Source: Robiginitomaculum sp. (GTDB lineage Bacteria; Pseudomonadota; Alphaproteobacteria; Caulobacterales; Maricaulaceae). From it: 64,000 nucleotides of DNA. Shown here one piece after another: positions 46,023 to 54,445 of this stretch. The first letter of the stretch is position 1. Each line of letters opens with the position of its first letter. The notes beneath the pieces are model-generated. The model made no database searches and was not told the DNA's origin. It saw only the letters and a program-made list of their open reading frames with translations. A program made the translations under genes and the position numbers. The DNA is taken from contig NVWK01000011.1 of NCBI GenBank assembly GCA_002733605.1, forward strand, positions 186,001-250,000, read 5' to 3'.

Positions 46023-47483
46023 ATGAAATTAAGCGAATATATAAAGCTCGACGGACATGACTTGGCCGCACTCTGCCGAAGTGGCGAAGTCTCGGCGAGC
46101 GAAATTTTTGATTGTGCGCGCTCTGCCATCAAATCGCTCAACAAGCGCCTCAATTTCCTCGTCGATTGGACGCCCGCCGAATCTGCTCGCGCCTTGGACA
46201 ATTTGAACGACAACATGCCGTTCATGGGCGTGCCAATTTTGCTCAAGGACGTTGGTGCAGGGATTGCTGGAGTCCCACAGGAACTGGGTTCGCGACTCGC
46301 AAAAGGCAGGCGTACGGGTGAGGATGCCGAGATCGTTCGGCGGCTTCGTGCCGCTGGCCTGGTCATTGCGGCGCGTTCTACTACGCCAGAATTCGGCGCG
46401 TCTTTCACCACTGAATCGATCGCCACCGGAATAACGCGCAACCCGTGGAATCCGGAAAAATCAACGGGTGGTTCGAGCGGCGGAGCCGCCGCTGCGGTGG
46501 CCGCGCGCGTGGTACCAATTGCTCATGCAGGGGACAGCGCGGGTTCCATACGAATTCCGACCCATTGTTGCGGGCTGTTCGGTTTCAAACCTTCGCGCGG
46601 GATCAATCCGGTGGGCGCTCATGCAGGCGAAATCAATAGCGGGTTGACCGTGTCGCATGTTGTGACCCGTAGCGTCCGCGATTCCGCTGCGGTACTGGAT
46701 GCAACGGCGGGCGGCGATCCCGGCTGTCGCTACGCAACTGCGCTGCCAGCTCGGTCGTTTGCTGACGCTGCTTTGACAAAACTTCCCCAATCGAGAATCG
46801 CTCTCTGCACGACTAACCCTTTCGGTGGCCCGGTCTCCAGCGTCGTCAAGGATGCGACCGAGAAGATGGCGCAGATATGTAGCGAGGCAGGACATATTGT
46901 TGAAGAGGTCACCCCACCCCTGTCTCCGGAAGAATTTATTAGTGACATGGAGATCGTCTGGTCAGCCAATATCTACCATGCAGTCGAGAAACTGCGCGGC
47001 AACGCGACGGCCAGCGATATTGAACGTCTTGTGGAGCCAGCCAATCATGCTGTTTATTTGCGTGGAGCCCAAATTTCGGCGGGCGAACTGCTGGGAGCGC
47101 TTGACGGCATGAACCTGTATAGCCGACGTCTGGCTGCCTTTTTTAGCAATCATGACATCTTGCTCACGCCGACACTGTCTCAGGTAGCCCCCGATCTCGC
47201 GACATTCGATACCGATCGCGAGGTTGCCAACGTGACCGACTATCTCTTCGAGCTCTTCCGTTTCGCCCCCTTCACGGTCCAATGCAACGTGTCTGGTCAG
47301 CCGGCGATGAACATTCCGTGCGGACTTAGTTCTGATGGATTGCCGGTCGGGGTGCATTTTTCTGCGCCGTATGGTGAAGATTCAACGCTCTTCGGGTTGG
47401 CCGGCGCGCTAGAGCGCATGGCACCTTGGCGTGATCTACTCCCACCAATTAACGCTGGCAACTTGGAAGGAGCTGCGCAATGA
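46023..47483 (+). CDS. Amidase signature family protein
   Basis: This 486-residue amidase has the Ser-cis-Ser-Lys triad: Lys in [10 protein letters not shown] (about residue 76), the cis-Ser in [10 protein letters not shown] (about 155) and the nucleophile in [12 protein letters not shown] (about 177). Members hydrolyse amides from simple aliphatic to peptidic or aryl. It heads the third + strand unit, after operator 3, and is coupled to the ammonia-lyase gene by a 4-base ATGA overlap. The physiological substrate is unknown, though its position suggests a nitrogenous intermediate. Confidence 0.88.
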   Translation: MKLSEYIKLDGHDLAALCRSGEVSASEIFDCARSAIKSLNKRLNFLVDWTPAESARALDNLNDNMPFMGVPILLKDVGAGIAGVPQELGSRLAKGRRTGEDAEIVRRLRAAGLVIAARSTTPEFGASFTTESIATGITRNPWNPEKSTGGSSGGAAAAVAARVVPIAHAGDSAGSIRIPTHCCGLFGFKPSRGINPVGAHAGEINSGLTVSHVVTRSVRDSAAVLDATAGGDPGCRYATALPARSFADAALTKLPQSRIALCTTNPFGGPVSSVVKDATEKMAQICSEAGHIVEEVTPPLSPEEFISDMEIVWSANIYHAVEKLRGNATASDIERLVEPANHAVYLRGAQISAGELLGALDGMNLYSRRLAAFFSNHDILLTPTLSQVAPDLATFDTDREVANVTDYLFELFRFAPFTVQCNVSGQPAMNIPCGLSSDGLPVGVHFSAPYGEDSTLFGLAGALERMAPWRDLLPPINAGNLEGAAQ

Positions 47484-48724
47484 CCGATACTGCAGGGAAT
47501 GTGCAGCTTGTGGCTAACCCCAACCTAGACAAAACAAAGCGCTTTTCCGCCTTCGATCATAGCGTTGTCGGCATTGGCGCTCCCGACAAGGTCAAGAGGT
47601 TCCTTGGCCATTGTCCCGCCTATATCCCCACCCCGACACTGGAGCTTCCGAGTCTTGCTGAGAAAATGGGCTTGGGTCAAATCTATCTAAAGGATGAGTC
47701 GCAAAGATTTGGTATAGGTAGCTTTAAAGCATTGGGTGGGATCTACGCCGTCATGGAAGTTTTGCGGCAGCAAGTAGAAGCCAAGCTTGGCGCACCGCTG
47801 GACCCATCATGTATATTGGATAGTGATGTGCTCGCTATGGCGAAAGTGAAGAGCTTTGTGTGCGCGAGCGATGGAAATCACGGACGCTCGGTCGCAGCGG
47901 GCGCAGCTCTTATCGGCGCCAATTGCATTGTCTTCTTGCATGAAAATGTGAGCTCGGCTCGCGCCTGTGCGATCTCGAAACTCGGTGCCAGAGTGGAGCG
48001 GGTCGCCGGGACCTATGAAGATTGTGTTGAGGCCGCTGAACACGCGGCGGTACGGAACGGATGGACGTTAGTCCAGGATACGTCCGAAGACCCGAAGAGC
48101 CCGATCCCTGCGCTTATAACGCAAGGTTATACGACAATCATTTCCGAAGTACTGGAACAGCTGGAGGATTCCGGTAATCTGCCGCCTTTTACCCATCTTT
48201 TCGTGCAGGCCGGTGTCGGGGGCCTTGCCGCATCGCTTATCGGGCATCTGCATGCGCGCTACGGCGAAAAAGCACCGACGTCGATCGTTGTTGAGCCAAA
48301 CCTTGCTTCTTGTTTGTTGGAAAGTTGTAATTCTGGAAAGCTGGTCGAAGTGCCATTTGGTGGCGCCACAGCCTTTTCTATGCTGGAATGTATGGTGCCT
48401 TCCGCGTACGCTTGGCACATTCTTGACAGCAGTGCAGATTTTTTCATGGGCGTACCCGACACTCTCGCATCGGAAGCAATGCAGGTTCTGGCTTTTCCGC
48501 AAAAAGAAGACCCGCCGATTGTTGCGGGTGAATCAGGTTCGGCTGGGATTGCCGGTTTGATAGGCATCATCCGTGAAACGCGCTTGCGAGAGCAAGTTGG
48601 GCTCTCCAAAAATTCGCGGGTCCTCATTATCAATACTGAAGGTGCTACCGACCCAGGTTTATACAAGAAGATGGTGGGACGCTCCGCCGTGGAAATTATG
48701 GGTGGCAAAACTGACAAGAAATAA
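47480..48724 (+). CDS. dpaL: Diaminopropionate ammonia-lyase-like PLP enzyme
   Basis: This 414-residue fold-II PLP enzyme has the PLP Lys in the motif FGIGSFKALGG and the loop CASDGNHGRSVAAGA; the second half has VGGLAASLIG and GESGSAGIAG. The FGxGSFKALGG / DGNHGR pair is characteristic of diaminopropionate ammonia-lyase, which converts 2,3-diaminopropionate into pyruvate and two ammonia, rather than ordinary threonine deaminase. It overlaps amidase by 4 bases and precedes the aldehyde dehydrogenase by 11, so it forms one operon. Confidence 0.83.
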   Translation: MTDTAGNVQLVANPNLDKTKRFSAFDHSVVGIGAPDKVKRFLGHCPAYIPTPTLELPSLAEKMGLGQIYLKDESQRFGIGSFKALGGIYAVMEVLRQQVEAKLGAPLDPSCILDSDVLAMAKVKSFVCASDGNHGRSVAAGAALIGANCIVFLHENVSSARACAISKLGARVERVAGTYEDCVEAAEHAAVRNGWTLVQDTSEDPKSPIPALITQGYTTIISEVLEQLEDSGNLPPFTHLFVQAGVGGLAASLIGHLHARYGEKAPTSIVVEPNLASCLLESCNSGKLVEVPFGGATAFSMLECMVPSAYAWHILDSSADFFMGVPDTLASEAMQVLAFPQKEDPPIVAGESGSAGIAGLIGIIRETRLREQVGLSKNSRVLIINTEGATDPGLYKKMVGRSAVEIMGGKTDKK

Positions 48725-48735
48725 GGAACAAAGCT

Positions 48736-50169
48736 ATGCCGAATACAGAAAAATTTTATATAAATGGCAAATGGATAACCCCACAATCTGATCGTCGCAC
48801 CGAAGTTATCAATCCGGCCACGTTGCAACCAGCCGGCAAGATTGCACTCGGGTCAAAAGAAGATGCAGAAATGGCTATTGCTGCCGCCCGCAACGCATTT
48901 GACGATTATTCGACCTGGTCGTGCGAACAACGCCTAGATCTTATGGGCTCGATCTTGTCTGTTTACCAAAGGCGCATCGGCGAAATTGCAGCCGCGATAT
49001 CAACTGAAATGGGTGCCCCACTCAAAAACCTTGCAGAGCCTGCTCAAGCAGCAACAATGCTTGGGCATTTGGAAATCAATATGAATATATTGAAGCACTA
49101 TCAATTTCATGAAGACCAAGGCTCAACGCGTATTCAACGCGAACCAATTGGTGTTTGCGGAATGATCACACCTTGGAATTGGCCCATCCATCAAATCGGT
49201 GCAAAAGTTGCACCAGCTTTAGCGGCTGGATGTACAATGGTACTCAAGCCAAGCGAACTTGCCCCTTTATCTGCAATCCTTTTTGCCGAGATCATGGACG
49301 AAGCCGGTGTTCCCGCAGGTGTATTTAACCTTGTGAACGGAGACGGCCCAACGGTGGGTAGCGTTCTTGCATCCCACCCGGATATCGATTTTGTGTCCTT
49401 TACGGGATCGACACGTGCAGGTGTTCTTGTCTCAGAAGCCGCTGCGCCGACAGTCAAAAAAGTAGCCTTGGAACTCGGTGGAAAGTCCGCGAATATTTTG
49501 CTCGAAGATGCAGATTTTGAAACTTCTGTGCCCGAGGGTGTTGCTGCTATGCTGATGAATAGCGGGCAAAATTGCAATGCACCGTCTCGTATGTTGGTCC
49601 CACGGACTCGTTTGGCGGAAGTCGAGGAACTGGCAAAAGCCGCCATGAAAGTAGTTGTTGGCGATCCTGTGGCTGAGGATACGGCGATGGGACCTTTGGC
49701 GAATAAACCGCAATTTAAAAAAGTTCAATCAATGATCCAAAAGGGCATTGATGAGGGAGGTAAAGTGATCTGTGGGGGTGTGGGCAAACCTGATGGCCTT
49801 GACCAAGGTTATTTCGCCAAGCCAACAATTTTCAGTAATGTGACAAATGATATGGCGATAGCTCGCGAAGAAATATTCGGTCCAGTACTTTGTATTCTTC
49901 CTTACGATAGCGAAGACGATGCTGTGAGCATTGCCAACGATAGTGATTACGGGCTGTCAGGCTATGTTTCAAGCAATGACCGAGCACGCGCAAAAGCAGT
50001 TGCCGCAAAACTCCGCACTGGGAATGTCCATCTCAACGGGGCTGATCCGGATTTCATGGGTGCCTTTGGAGGGTATAAGAAATCAGGTCTTGGCCGTGAA
50101 TGGGGAAAGTTTGGTTTCGAAGAATATTTAGAGGTCAAAACCATTTTTGGACACAATGACGGCGTTTAA
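48736..50169 (+). CDS. Aldehyde dehydrogenase family protein
   Basis: This 477-residue NAD(P)-dependent aldehyde dehydrogenase has the catalytic Glu in LELGGKSANI (about residue 248), the nucleophilic Cys in SGQNCNAPSR (about 282) and TPWNWP, FTGSTRAG and EEIFGPVL motifs. A good AAGGAAC site precedes the ATG. Its base composition is more AT-rich than the amidase and ammonia-lyase upstream, closer to the paa genes downstream. It would oxidise an aldehyde to an acid, possibly the aldehyde left by the P450 or by retro-aldol cleavage; specificity is unknown. Confidence 0.9.
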   Translation: MPNTEKFYINGKWITPQSDRRTEVINPATLQPAGKIALGSKEDAEMAIAAARNAFDDYSTWSCEQRLDLMGSILSVYQRRIGEIAAAISTEMGAPLKNLAEPAQAATMLGHLEINMNILKHYQFHEDQGSTRIQREPIGVCGMITPWNWPIHQIGAKVAPALAAGCTMVLKPSELAPLSAILFAEIMDEAGVPAGVFNLVNGDGPTVGSVLASHPDIDFVSFTGSTRAGVLVSEAAAPTVKKVALELGGKSANILLEDADFETSVPEGVAAMLMNSGQNCNAPSRMLVPRTRLAEVEELAKAAMKVVVGDPVAEDTAMGPLANKPQFKKVQSMIQKGIDEGGKVICGGVGKPDGLDQGYFAKPTIFSNVTNDMAIAREEIFGPVLCILPYDSEDDAVSIANDSDYGLSGYVSSNDRARAKAVAAKLRTGNVHLNGADPDFMGAFGGYKKSGLGREWGKFGFEEYLEVKTIFGHNDGV

Positions 50170-50265
50170 ACGACTTGAAGGCATTGTCAGAGGAAAGTAA
50201 CTCGTTTGCAAGATATGATTTTGGTATGAATCTAAAGCGGAGATATATATTATTCTTGAATGAAC

Positions 50266-50299
50266 GCACAAGAGAGGCCAAATAGTGTCTCATATGAGG
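50266..50299 (+). repeat. Right copy of the 34-bp imperfect direct repeat
   Basis: Matches the copy at 34198-34231 at 29 of 34 positions (blocks GCACAAGAG, GCCAAATAG and GTCTCATAT). It lies about 96 bases after the aldehyde dehydrogenase stop and just before the 3' end of the PaaR-like gene. It marks the right side of the island. Confidence 0.6.
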
Positions 50300-50317
50300 T
50301 GTGTTCTGAGTTTTTCT

Positions 50318-50341
50318 ATCTGCTCTTCGGCAGATTTTATT
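50318..50341 (+). terminator. Possible terminator of the amidase operon
   Basis: ATCTGC and GCAGAT form a 6-bp stem with loop TCTTCG, followed by TTTTATT on the + strand. It lies about 150 bases after the aldehyde dehydrogenase stop, just before the end of the convergent TetR gene. Confidence 0.5.
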
Positions 50342-50936
50342 CAAAAGTCTGATTGGTAAATCCGTTTAGAAAAGTTTCACAAATCATAGCAGAAAATTTT
50401 TCGATAGAGAGGTTGCCATCTTCTTCAAACCAAGTGTGTGTCCAGTTCAACATGCCAATAAACATCATAGTGACTGGGAATTGCAATTTTTCCTCTAATT
50501 TGGGGTTTAACTCTACTAACGTATCAAAAATAGCTTCTACGGGTTGGCGTAAACTGGCAGCAATTTGATCTCTTTGTGCTTGAGGTAGGGCGTCTAGCTC
50601 ACCCAAAATTAATTTGTGTTGTGCTCGAAACTTCACGTTAATGCGTAAAAAATGACGTGCGTATTTTTCAAGTCGTTCTTTTGCATCTAATGTGGGCTCT
50701 TTAATTATAGGTAAAAACGTATTCACAAGAGTTTGAGCGTGTTCGTTGAGAATTTCATACAAGACTTGCTCTTTTGAAGGAAAGTAGTGATAGAGGCGAG
50801 ATTTTGACGTGTTACAAGCCTTGGCAATATCGGTGATAGACGTCGCATGGAAGCTTTGTTGAGCGAATAATTGTGTGGCGACCTGCAATATATGCTCTCG
50901 TTTTTTTTTGTAGTCGTTCGCTTGTGGTCTCGCCAT
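50337..50936 (-). CDS. TetR family regulator, PaaR-like
   Basis: This 199-residue TetR repressor has the HTH ITDIAKACNTSKSRLYHYFPSKEQVL (about residues 34-59), and the C-terminal domain resembles TetR proteins that control phenylacetate genes. It points toward the island and lies 0.4 kb from paaZ. A TetR-like operator (ACCGAACGGACGGT) is found in the divergent paaG-paaJ promoter region rather than in front of this gene, so it may regulate in trans. Role in phenylacetyl-CoA sensing is inferred from neighbours. Confidence 0.75.
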   Translation of the reverse strand: MARPQANDYKKKREHILQVATQLFAQQSFHATSITDIAKACNTSKSRLYHYFPSKEQVLYEILNEHAQTLVNTFLPIIKEPTLDAKERLEKYARHFLRINVKFRAQHKLILGELDALPQAQRDQIAASLRQPVEAIFDTLVELNPKLEEKLQFPVTMMFIGMLNWTHTWFEEDGNLSIEKFSAMICETFLNGFTNQTFE

Positions 50937-51313
50937 AATCCATCCTTATTTATATCTGATTAGCCGATTCTTGATCGCAACAAAAGTGATAAACATACCC
51001 ATATCTACACTTTAGTTTTTTAATATTGTTGTTTTACCGAAGTTAGATTGGGATTTCTGTTGCTGTAAAGCAATTTGAGAAGAGGCGCTCGCAACACTTT
51101 TGTGTGCGAGGACTGTCTTCATGAGAAGGCTCTCAAATTGATCTACAGATTCTGCTCGGCCTATACGTGTGTAATCATGTGCGTCAAACTTTCCGGTAAG
51201 ACGGAGGGCTTTCATACGCCTGTACGGGAGAGGGTTTTAGTCGGCTTAACTGTAGAGCCTGTAGGGCGGGTATCGATAGTTTTTCAGCGTCGTCTAATAA
51301 TGGGATATAGTCT
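50937..51313. other. Spacer between the PaaR-like gene and paaZ, with a possible gene remnant
   Basis: No confident gene is visible. A 67-codon open frame on the - strand (51012-51215) reads protein-like (MKALRLTGKFDAHD...) but has no recognisable family, has an in-frame stop just upstream and lacks a good ribosome binding site, so it may be a decayed end of a lost gene. The paaZ 3' end is at the right edge. Confidence 0.35.
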
Positions 51314-53359
51314 TTAAGCATCTCTATTTTCGATCGCGTTCATCGTCAAGAGATCGTATGTAGCAACGAGTTCATCATTTTGATTAAGCAATTCAACATC
51401 CCACTTAACTTCGCCGTATTCATCATTGCGTTTCTTTTTGGTTTTTGCTGTGAGTTGCACTCTGATTGAATCGCCCGGAGATACAGGTGTGAGAAAACGG
51501 AGATTTTCTAGCCCCGTGTTGGCCAGTACGGGGCCAGGAGCGGCATCCACAAAAAGGCCCGCAGCGAAAGAAATAAGCAGATAACCATGGGCAACGCGTC
51601 CAGGAAAGAAAGGGTTAGCTTTTGCAGCTTCTTCGTCCATATGGGCGTAGAAATTATCTCCCGTAAATTCTGCGAAATGTTCGATGTCTTCCAGTGTAAT
51701 TATCCGACCTTTCGTCAAAAGCGTTTTGCCAATTTCTAGATCATCGAAGTTAAACCGGAACGGATGGGCACCATCTGTGGTTCGCAGCGCGCCTTTCATC
51801 CAGACTTTTGTTGCGCCTGTAATGAGCTCAGGGGTTCCTTGAATAGCGGTACGTTGCATATAATGTTTGATCCCCCGAGCGCCGCCCATTTCTTCACCAC
51901 CACCCGCACGACCAGGGCCACCATGAACGAGTACGGGGAGGGGAGAGCCGTGGCCCGTGCTTTCTTTGGCATTGTCACGATTGATCATGGCAATGCGGCC
52001 ATGGAAACAGGCAGACCCTAAAACGATCTCGCGGGCTACATTGGGGTCATAGGTAAAAATGGACATAACCAGAGAGCCAAGACCTTCGTTACATAGACGT
52101 ATGGCATCTGCCATGTTCTGATAGGGCATCAGAGTTGAAACAGGGCCAAAGGCTTCTACCGAATGGATGCTCGGCGCTTCCCAAGGTGTGTCGCAACGTA
52201 GTAATATTGGAGATAAGAAAGCACCATCATTGTCATTGGCTTCAACTACATCAACTTTATCAGGGTTACCAAAAACAATCTTCGCCTCTTTTGAAAGTTG
52301 TTTAACTTTGTTGCGTACATCTGTGCGTTGCGACTGACTGACCAGTGCGCCCATGCGGACGCCTTCTGCATCAGGTTTGCCGACTTTGATGGTTTCTAGC
52401 CGCGCTATAAGTGCGGATTGAGCTTCGTCCATTAGGGCTTCGGGAACGAATGCGCGGCGAATGGCTGTACATTTTTGTCCCGCCTTAACAGTCATTTCAT
52501 TGACGACCTCTTTAATAAAAAGTGTGAATTCTGGAGAGTCGGCTGTAGCGTCTGGGCCAAGAACCGAAGCGTTGAGGCTGTCTTGTTCTGCGACAAACCG
52601 TACACTGTTTTTGATGATATTTGGATGGGTACGTAATTTGGTGGCTGTAGAAGCCGAGCCTGTAAAGGACACAACATCCTGACAGCCCAGATGATCGAAT
52701 AAATCACCAGTACGACCGACAATGAGTTGGAGCGCGCCTTCAGGCAGAACACCAGACTCGATCATAATGCGTACAGCGTGTTCGCATAGATATGAAGTGG
52801 AAGTGGCTGGTTTCACAATTGAGGGCATGCCCCCAATGAGAGAAGACCCCAGCTTTTCGAGCATCCCCCAAACTGGGAAATTGTAGGCGCCGATGTGAAG
52901 GGCCAGACCTTGCATTGATGTATAGATATGTTGCCCCATCCAAGTGCCGTTTCTGGAAATCTGTTCTGGCGGGCCATCTATAATTACATAATCATCGGGG
53001 AGTTCACGGCGGGCTTTTGACGAGGTCGAGAAAAGGGTCATACTTCCCCCTTCAATGTCAACCCAACCATCACGGCGCGTGGCACCTGTATGTGCGTTGA
53101 GCGCATATAACTCGTCTTTACGCTCATTAAGCGCCAAGCCAAGGGCTTTGACCATATAGGCACGTTCGTGGATTGTCATAGCGCGTAGAGCAGGACCACC
53201 TACATCACGAGCATAGTCCGCCATGGCTTTGAAGTCAGTCCCACTAGAGCTGGTTTGGGCTACAGTTTTGCCTGTGACAGCAGAGGGAATGTCCACTAGG
53301 TCAGATTGGCCTTTAGCCCATTTTCCTGAGACATAGTTTTCGAGAATAATAGCAGACAT
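51314..53359 (-). CDS. paaZ: Bifunctional PaaZ: oxepin-CoA hydrolase / 3-oxo-5,6-dehydrosuberyl-CoA semialdehyde dehydrogenase
   Basis: PaaZ (681 residues) opens the oxepin-CoA ring of phenylacetate degradation and oxidises the aldehyde formed. The N-terminal about 520 residues are aldehyde dehydrogenase-like (VAEQDSLN with Glu, GQKCTAIRR with the Cys nucleophile, EAFGPVSTLMPY), and the C-terminal about 150 are a MaoC-like hydratase domain (FAEFTGDNFYAHMDEEAAK). It is on the - strand downstream of paaG with 40 bases between, so the two are probably co-transcribed. Confidence 0.93.
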   Translation of the reverse strand: MSAIILENYVSGKWAKGQSDLVDIPSAVTGKTVAQTSSSGTDFKAMADYARDVGGPALRAMTIHERAYMVKALGLALNERKDELYALNAHTGATRRDGWVDIEGGSMTLFSTSSKARRELPDDYVIIDGPPEQISRNGTWMGQHIYTSMQGLALHIGAYNFPVWGMLEKLGSSLIGGMPSIVKPATSTSYLCEHAVRIMIESGVLPEGALQLIVGRTGDLFDHLGCQDVVSFTGSASTATKLRTHPNIIKNSVRFVAEQDSLNASVLGPDATADSPEFTLFIKEVVNEMTVKAGQKCTAIRRAFVPEALMDEAQSALIARLETIKVGKPDAEGVRMGALVSQSQRTDVRNKVKQLSKEAKIVFGNPDKVDVVEANDNDGAFLSPILLRCDTPWEAPSIHSVEAFGPVSTLMPYQNMADAIRLCNEGLGSLVMSIFTYDPNVAREIVLGSACFHGRIAMINRDNAKESTGHGSPLPVLVHGGPGRAGGGEEMGGARGIKHYMQRTAIQGTPELITGATKVWMKGALRTTDGAHPFRFNFDDLEIGKTLLTKGRIITLEDIEHFAEFTGDNFYAHMDEEAAKANPFFPGRVAHGYLLISFAAGLFVDAAPGPVLANTGLENLRFLTPVSPGDSIRVQLTAKTKKKRNDEYGEVKWDVELLNQNDELVATYDLLTMNAIENRDA

Positions 53360-53399
53360 GTGTCGCTCCTTGAGGCGGGTTTTATAGTGGGGAGAGGGG

Positions 53400-54194
53400 T
53401 TATTGGCCTGAGAAAACAGGCTTGCGCTTTTCTAAAAATGCAGACACGCCTTCGGCATAATCTTTGGAATTCCCTAACATCCGCATTGCGTCACGTTCTA
53501 AATCAAGTTCTTCTTGTAAAGTGTTGAGGGCTGATGTGCGAATACGTTTTTTTGTCTCGGCTAGACCTTTAGTCGGGCCTCCTGCAAGTCGTTTGGTGAG
53601 AGCTGTGGCTTCTTCGAGGAGTTTTTCATTCTCGACAACACGATAGATCATGCCCCAGTTTTCAGCCTTTTCCGCAGAAACAGGCTCTCCTGTGAGGGTA
53701 ATGGCCATGGCGCGGGCTTGCCCCACAAGTCGGGGGAGAATCCAAGAACCTCCAGAATCAGGGATAAGACCAATGTTGGCAAAGGACTGGATGAATTTGG
53801 CGCTTTTGGCCGCGATGACTATGTCACAAGCAAGTGCAAGGTTTGCGCCTGCACCCGCCGCAACACCATTGACCGCACAAATAACGGGAATAGGCATCTC
53901 AGAAAGCCTGCGTACCATTGGGTTCCAGTATGTTTCGCATGAATACCCGAGGTCGACAGGTTCTGAGCCGGGGGCTACGGCGCGATCATTTAAATCTTGT
54001 CCTGCGCAAAACCCGCGACCAGAACCTGTGAGTAACAATGCACGTATGTTTTGGTCATTTTCAATTTGAGAGAGCGCGGATTGCATTTCTTCATGCATTT
54101 CAACTGTGAAGCTATTTAATCGGTCAGGTCTATTTAAGGTCAAAATCGCGGTGCCGTCCTCGATCTGTAATGAAATGGTCTTATATTTGGCCAT
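53400..54194 (-). CDS. paaG: 2-(1,2-epoxy-1,2-dihydrophenyl)acetyl-CoA isomerase PaaG
   Basis: PaaG (264 residues) isomerises the phenylacetyl-CoA 1,2-epoxide to oxepin-CoA. It is a crotonase with the oxyanion-hole motifs SGRGFCAGQDLNDR and CAVNGVAAGAGANLALACD, and FANIGLIPDSGGSWILPRLVG with the PaaG-type Asp. The ATG at 54194 follows a Met-rich upstream frame; AGGGAAAAAAC lies just before it. A TetR-like operator sits between its -35 and -10 candidates. Confidence 0.9.
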   Translation of the reverse strand: MAKYKTISLQIEDGTAILTLNRPDRLNSFTVEMHEEMQSALSQIENDQNIRALLLTGSGRGFCAGQDLNDRAVAPGSEPVDLGYSCETYWNPMVRRLSEMPIPVICAVNGVAAGAGANLALACDIVIAAKSAKFIQSFANIGLIPDSGGSWILPRLVGQARAMAITLTGEPVSAEKAENWGMIYRVVENEKLLEEATALTKRLAGGPTKGLAETKKRIRTSALNTLQEELDLERDAMRMLGNSKDYAEGVSAFLEKRKPVFSGQ

Positions 54195-54250
54195 GTTTTT
54201 TCCCTCGTTCACAATCATGATTTGCTTTTGTTCTGCGATCAATATAATAA

Positions 54251-54264
54251 ACCGAACGGACGGT
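54251..54264. promoter_or_regulatory. TetR-type (PaaR-like) operator in the divergent paaG / paaI-paaJ region
   Basis: ACCGAACGGACGGT is a near palindrome of the ACCGnnCGnnCGGT type. On the - strand it lies just after TTGACC and before TATTATATT, so it would block a paaG promoter; it is also 20 bases before the + strand paaI start. Confidence 0.6.
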
Positions 54265-54283
54265 CAATTAAAGAGTTTTAAAA

Positions 54284-54445
54284 ATGGGAAACCAAGACGA
54301 TCAAGCACAGGCGATCGCGCGTCATATGTTATCTCAAGAAGAGGTGGCTTGTGTGTGGGGACATATTTATGAAGGTCGGGTCGTGGCTATTTTTCAAGGG
54401 CTATCACGAACACTCCGTGGCCGTATTCTCGAAGAGGAAATCTAA
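54284..54445 (+). pseudogene. paaI remnant: phenylacetyl-CoA thioesterase with large internal deletion
   Basis: This 53-codon frame starts at ATG 54284 and its TAA overlaps the ATG of the thiolase (TAATG). Residues about 1-26 (DDQAQAIARHMLSQEE) resemble the N-terminus of hotdog thioesterase PaaI and residues about 28-53 (YEGRVVAIFQGLSRTLRGRI) resemble its C-terminus, where family members read DGRxxALFRGKSxRIxG. The middle about 80 residues, including the catalytic HGG region, are missing, so it is an in-frame deletion. It may still act as a leader for thiolase translation. A thioesterase activity is not expected. Confidence 0.6.

Larger units (their letters stand above)
34198..50299. mobile_element. 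Accessory catabolic island next to tRNA-Ala
   Basis: About 16 kb between two copies of the imperfect direct repeat carries a TetR regulator and ten metabolic or transport genes with no housekeeping gene among them. The placement after tRNA-Ala(GGC), the flanking repeats, and a codon style different from the core region (many GCC/GTC/ATC codons) suggest acquisition by transfer. No integrase or transposase is present in the window, so the mechanism is unknown and the boundaries are only estimates. Confidence 0.45.

Noticed and set aside
34198-50299. Classical integrative element or prophage
   Set aside because: No integrase, transposase, relaxase or phage gene is visible.
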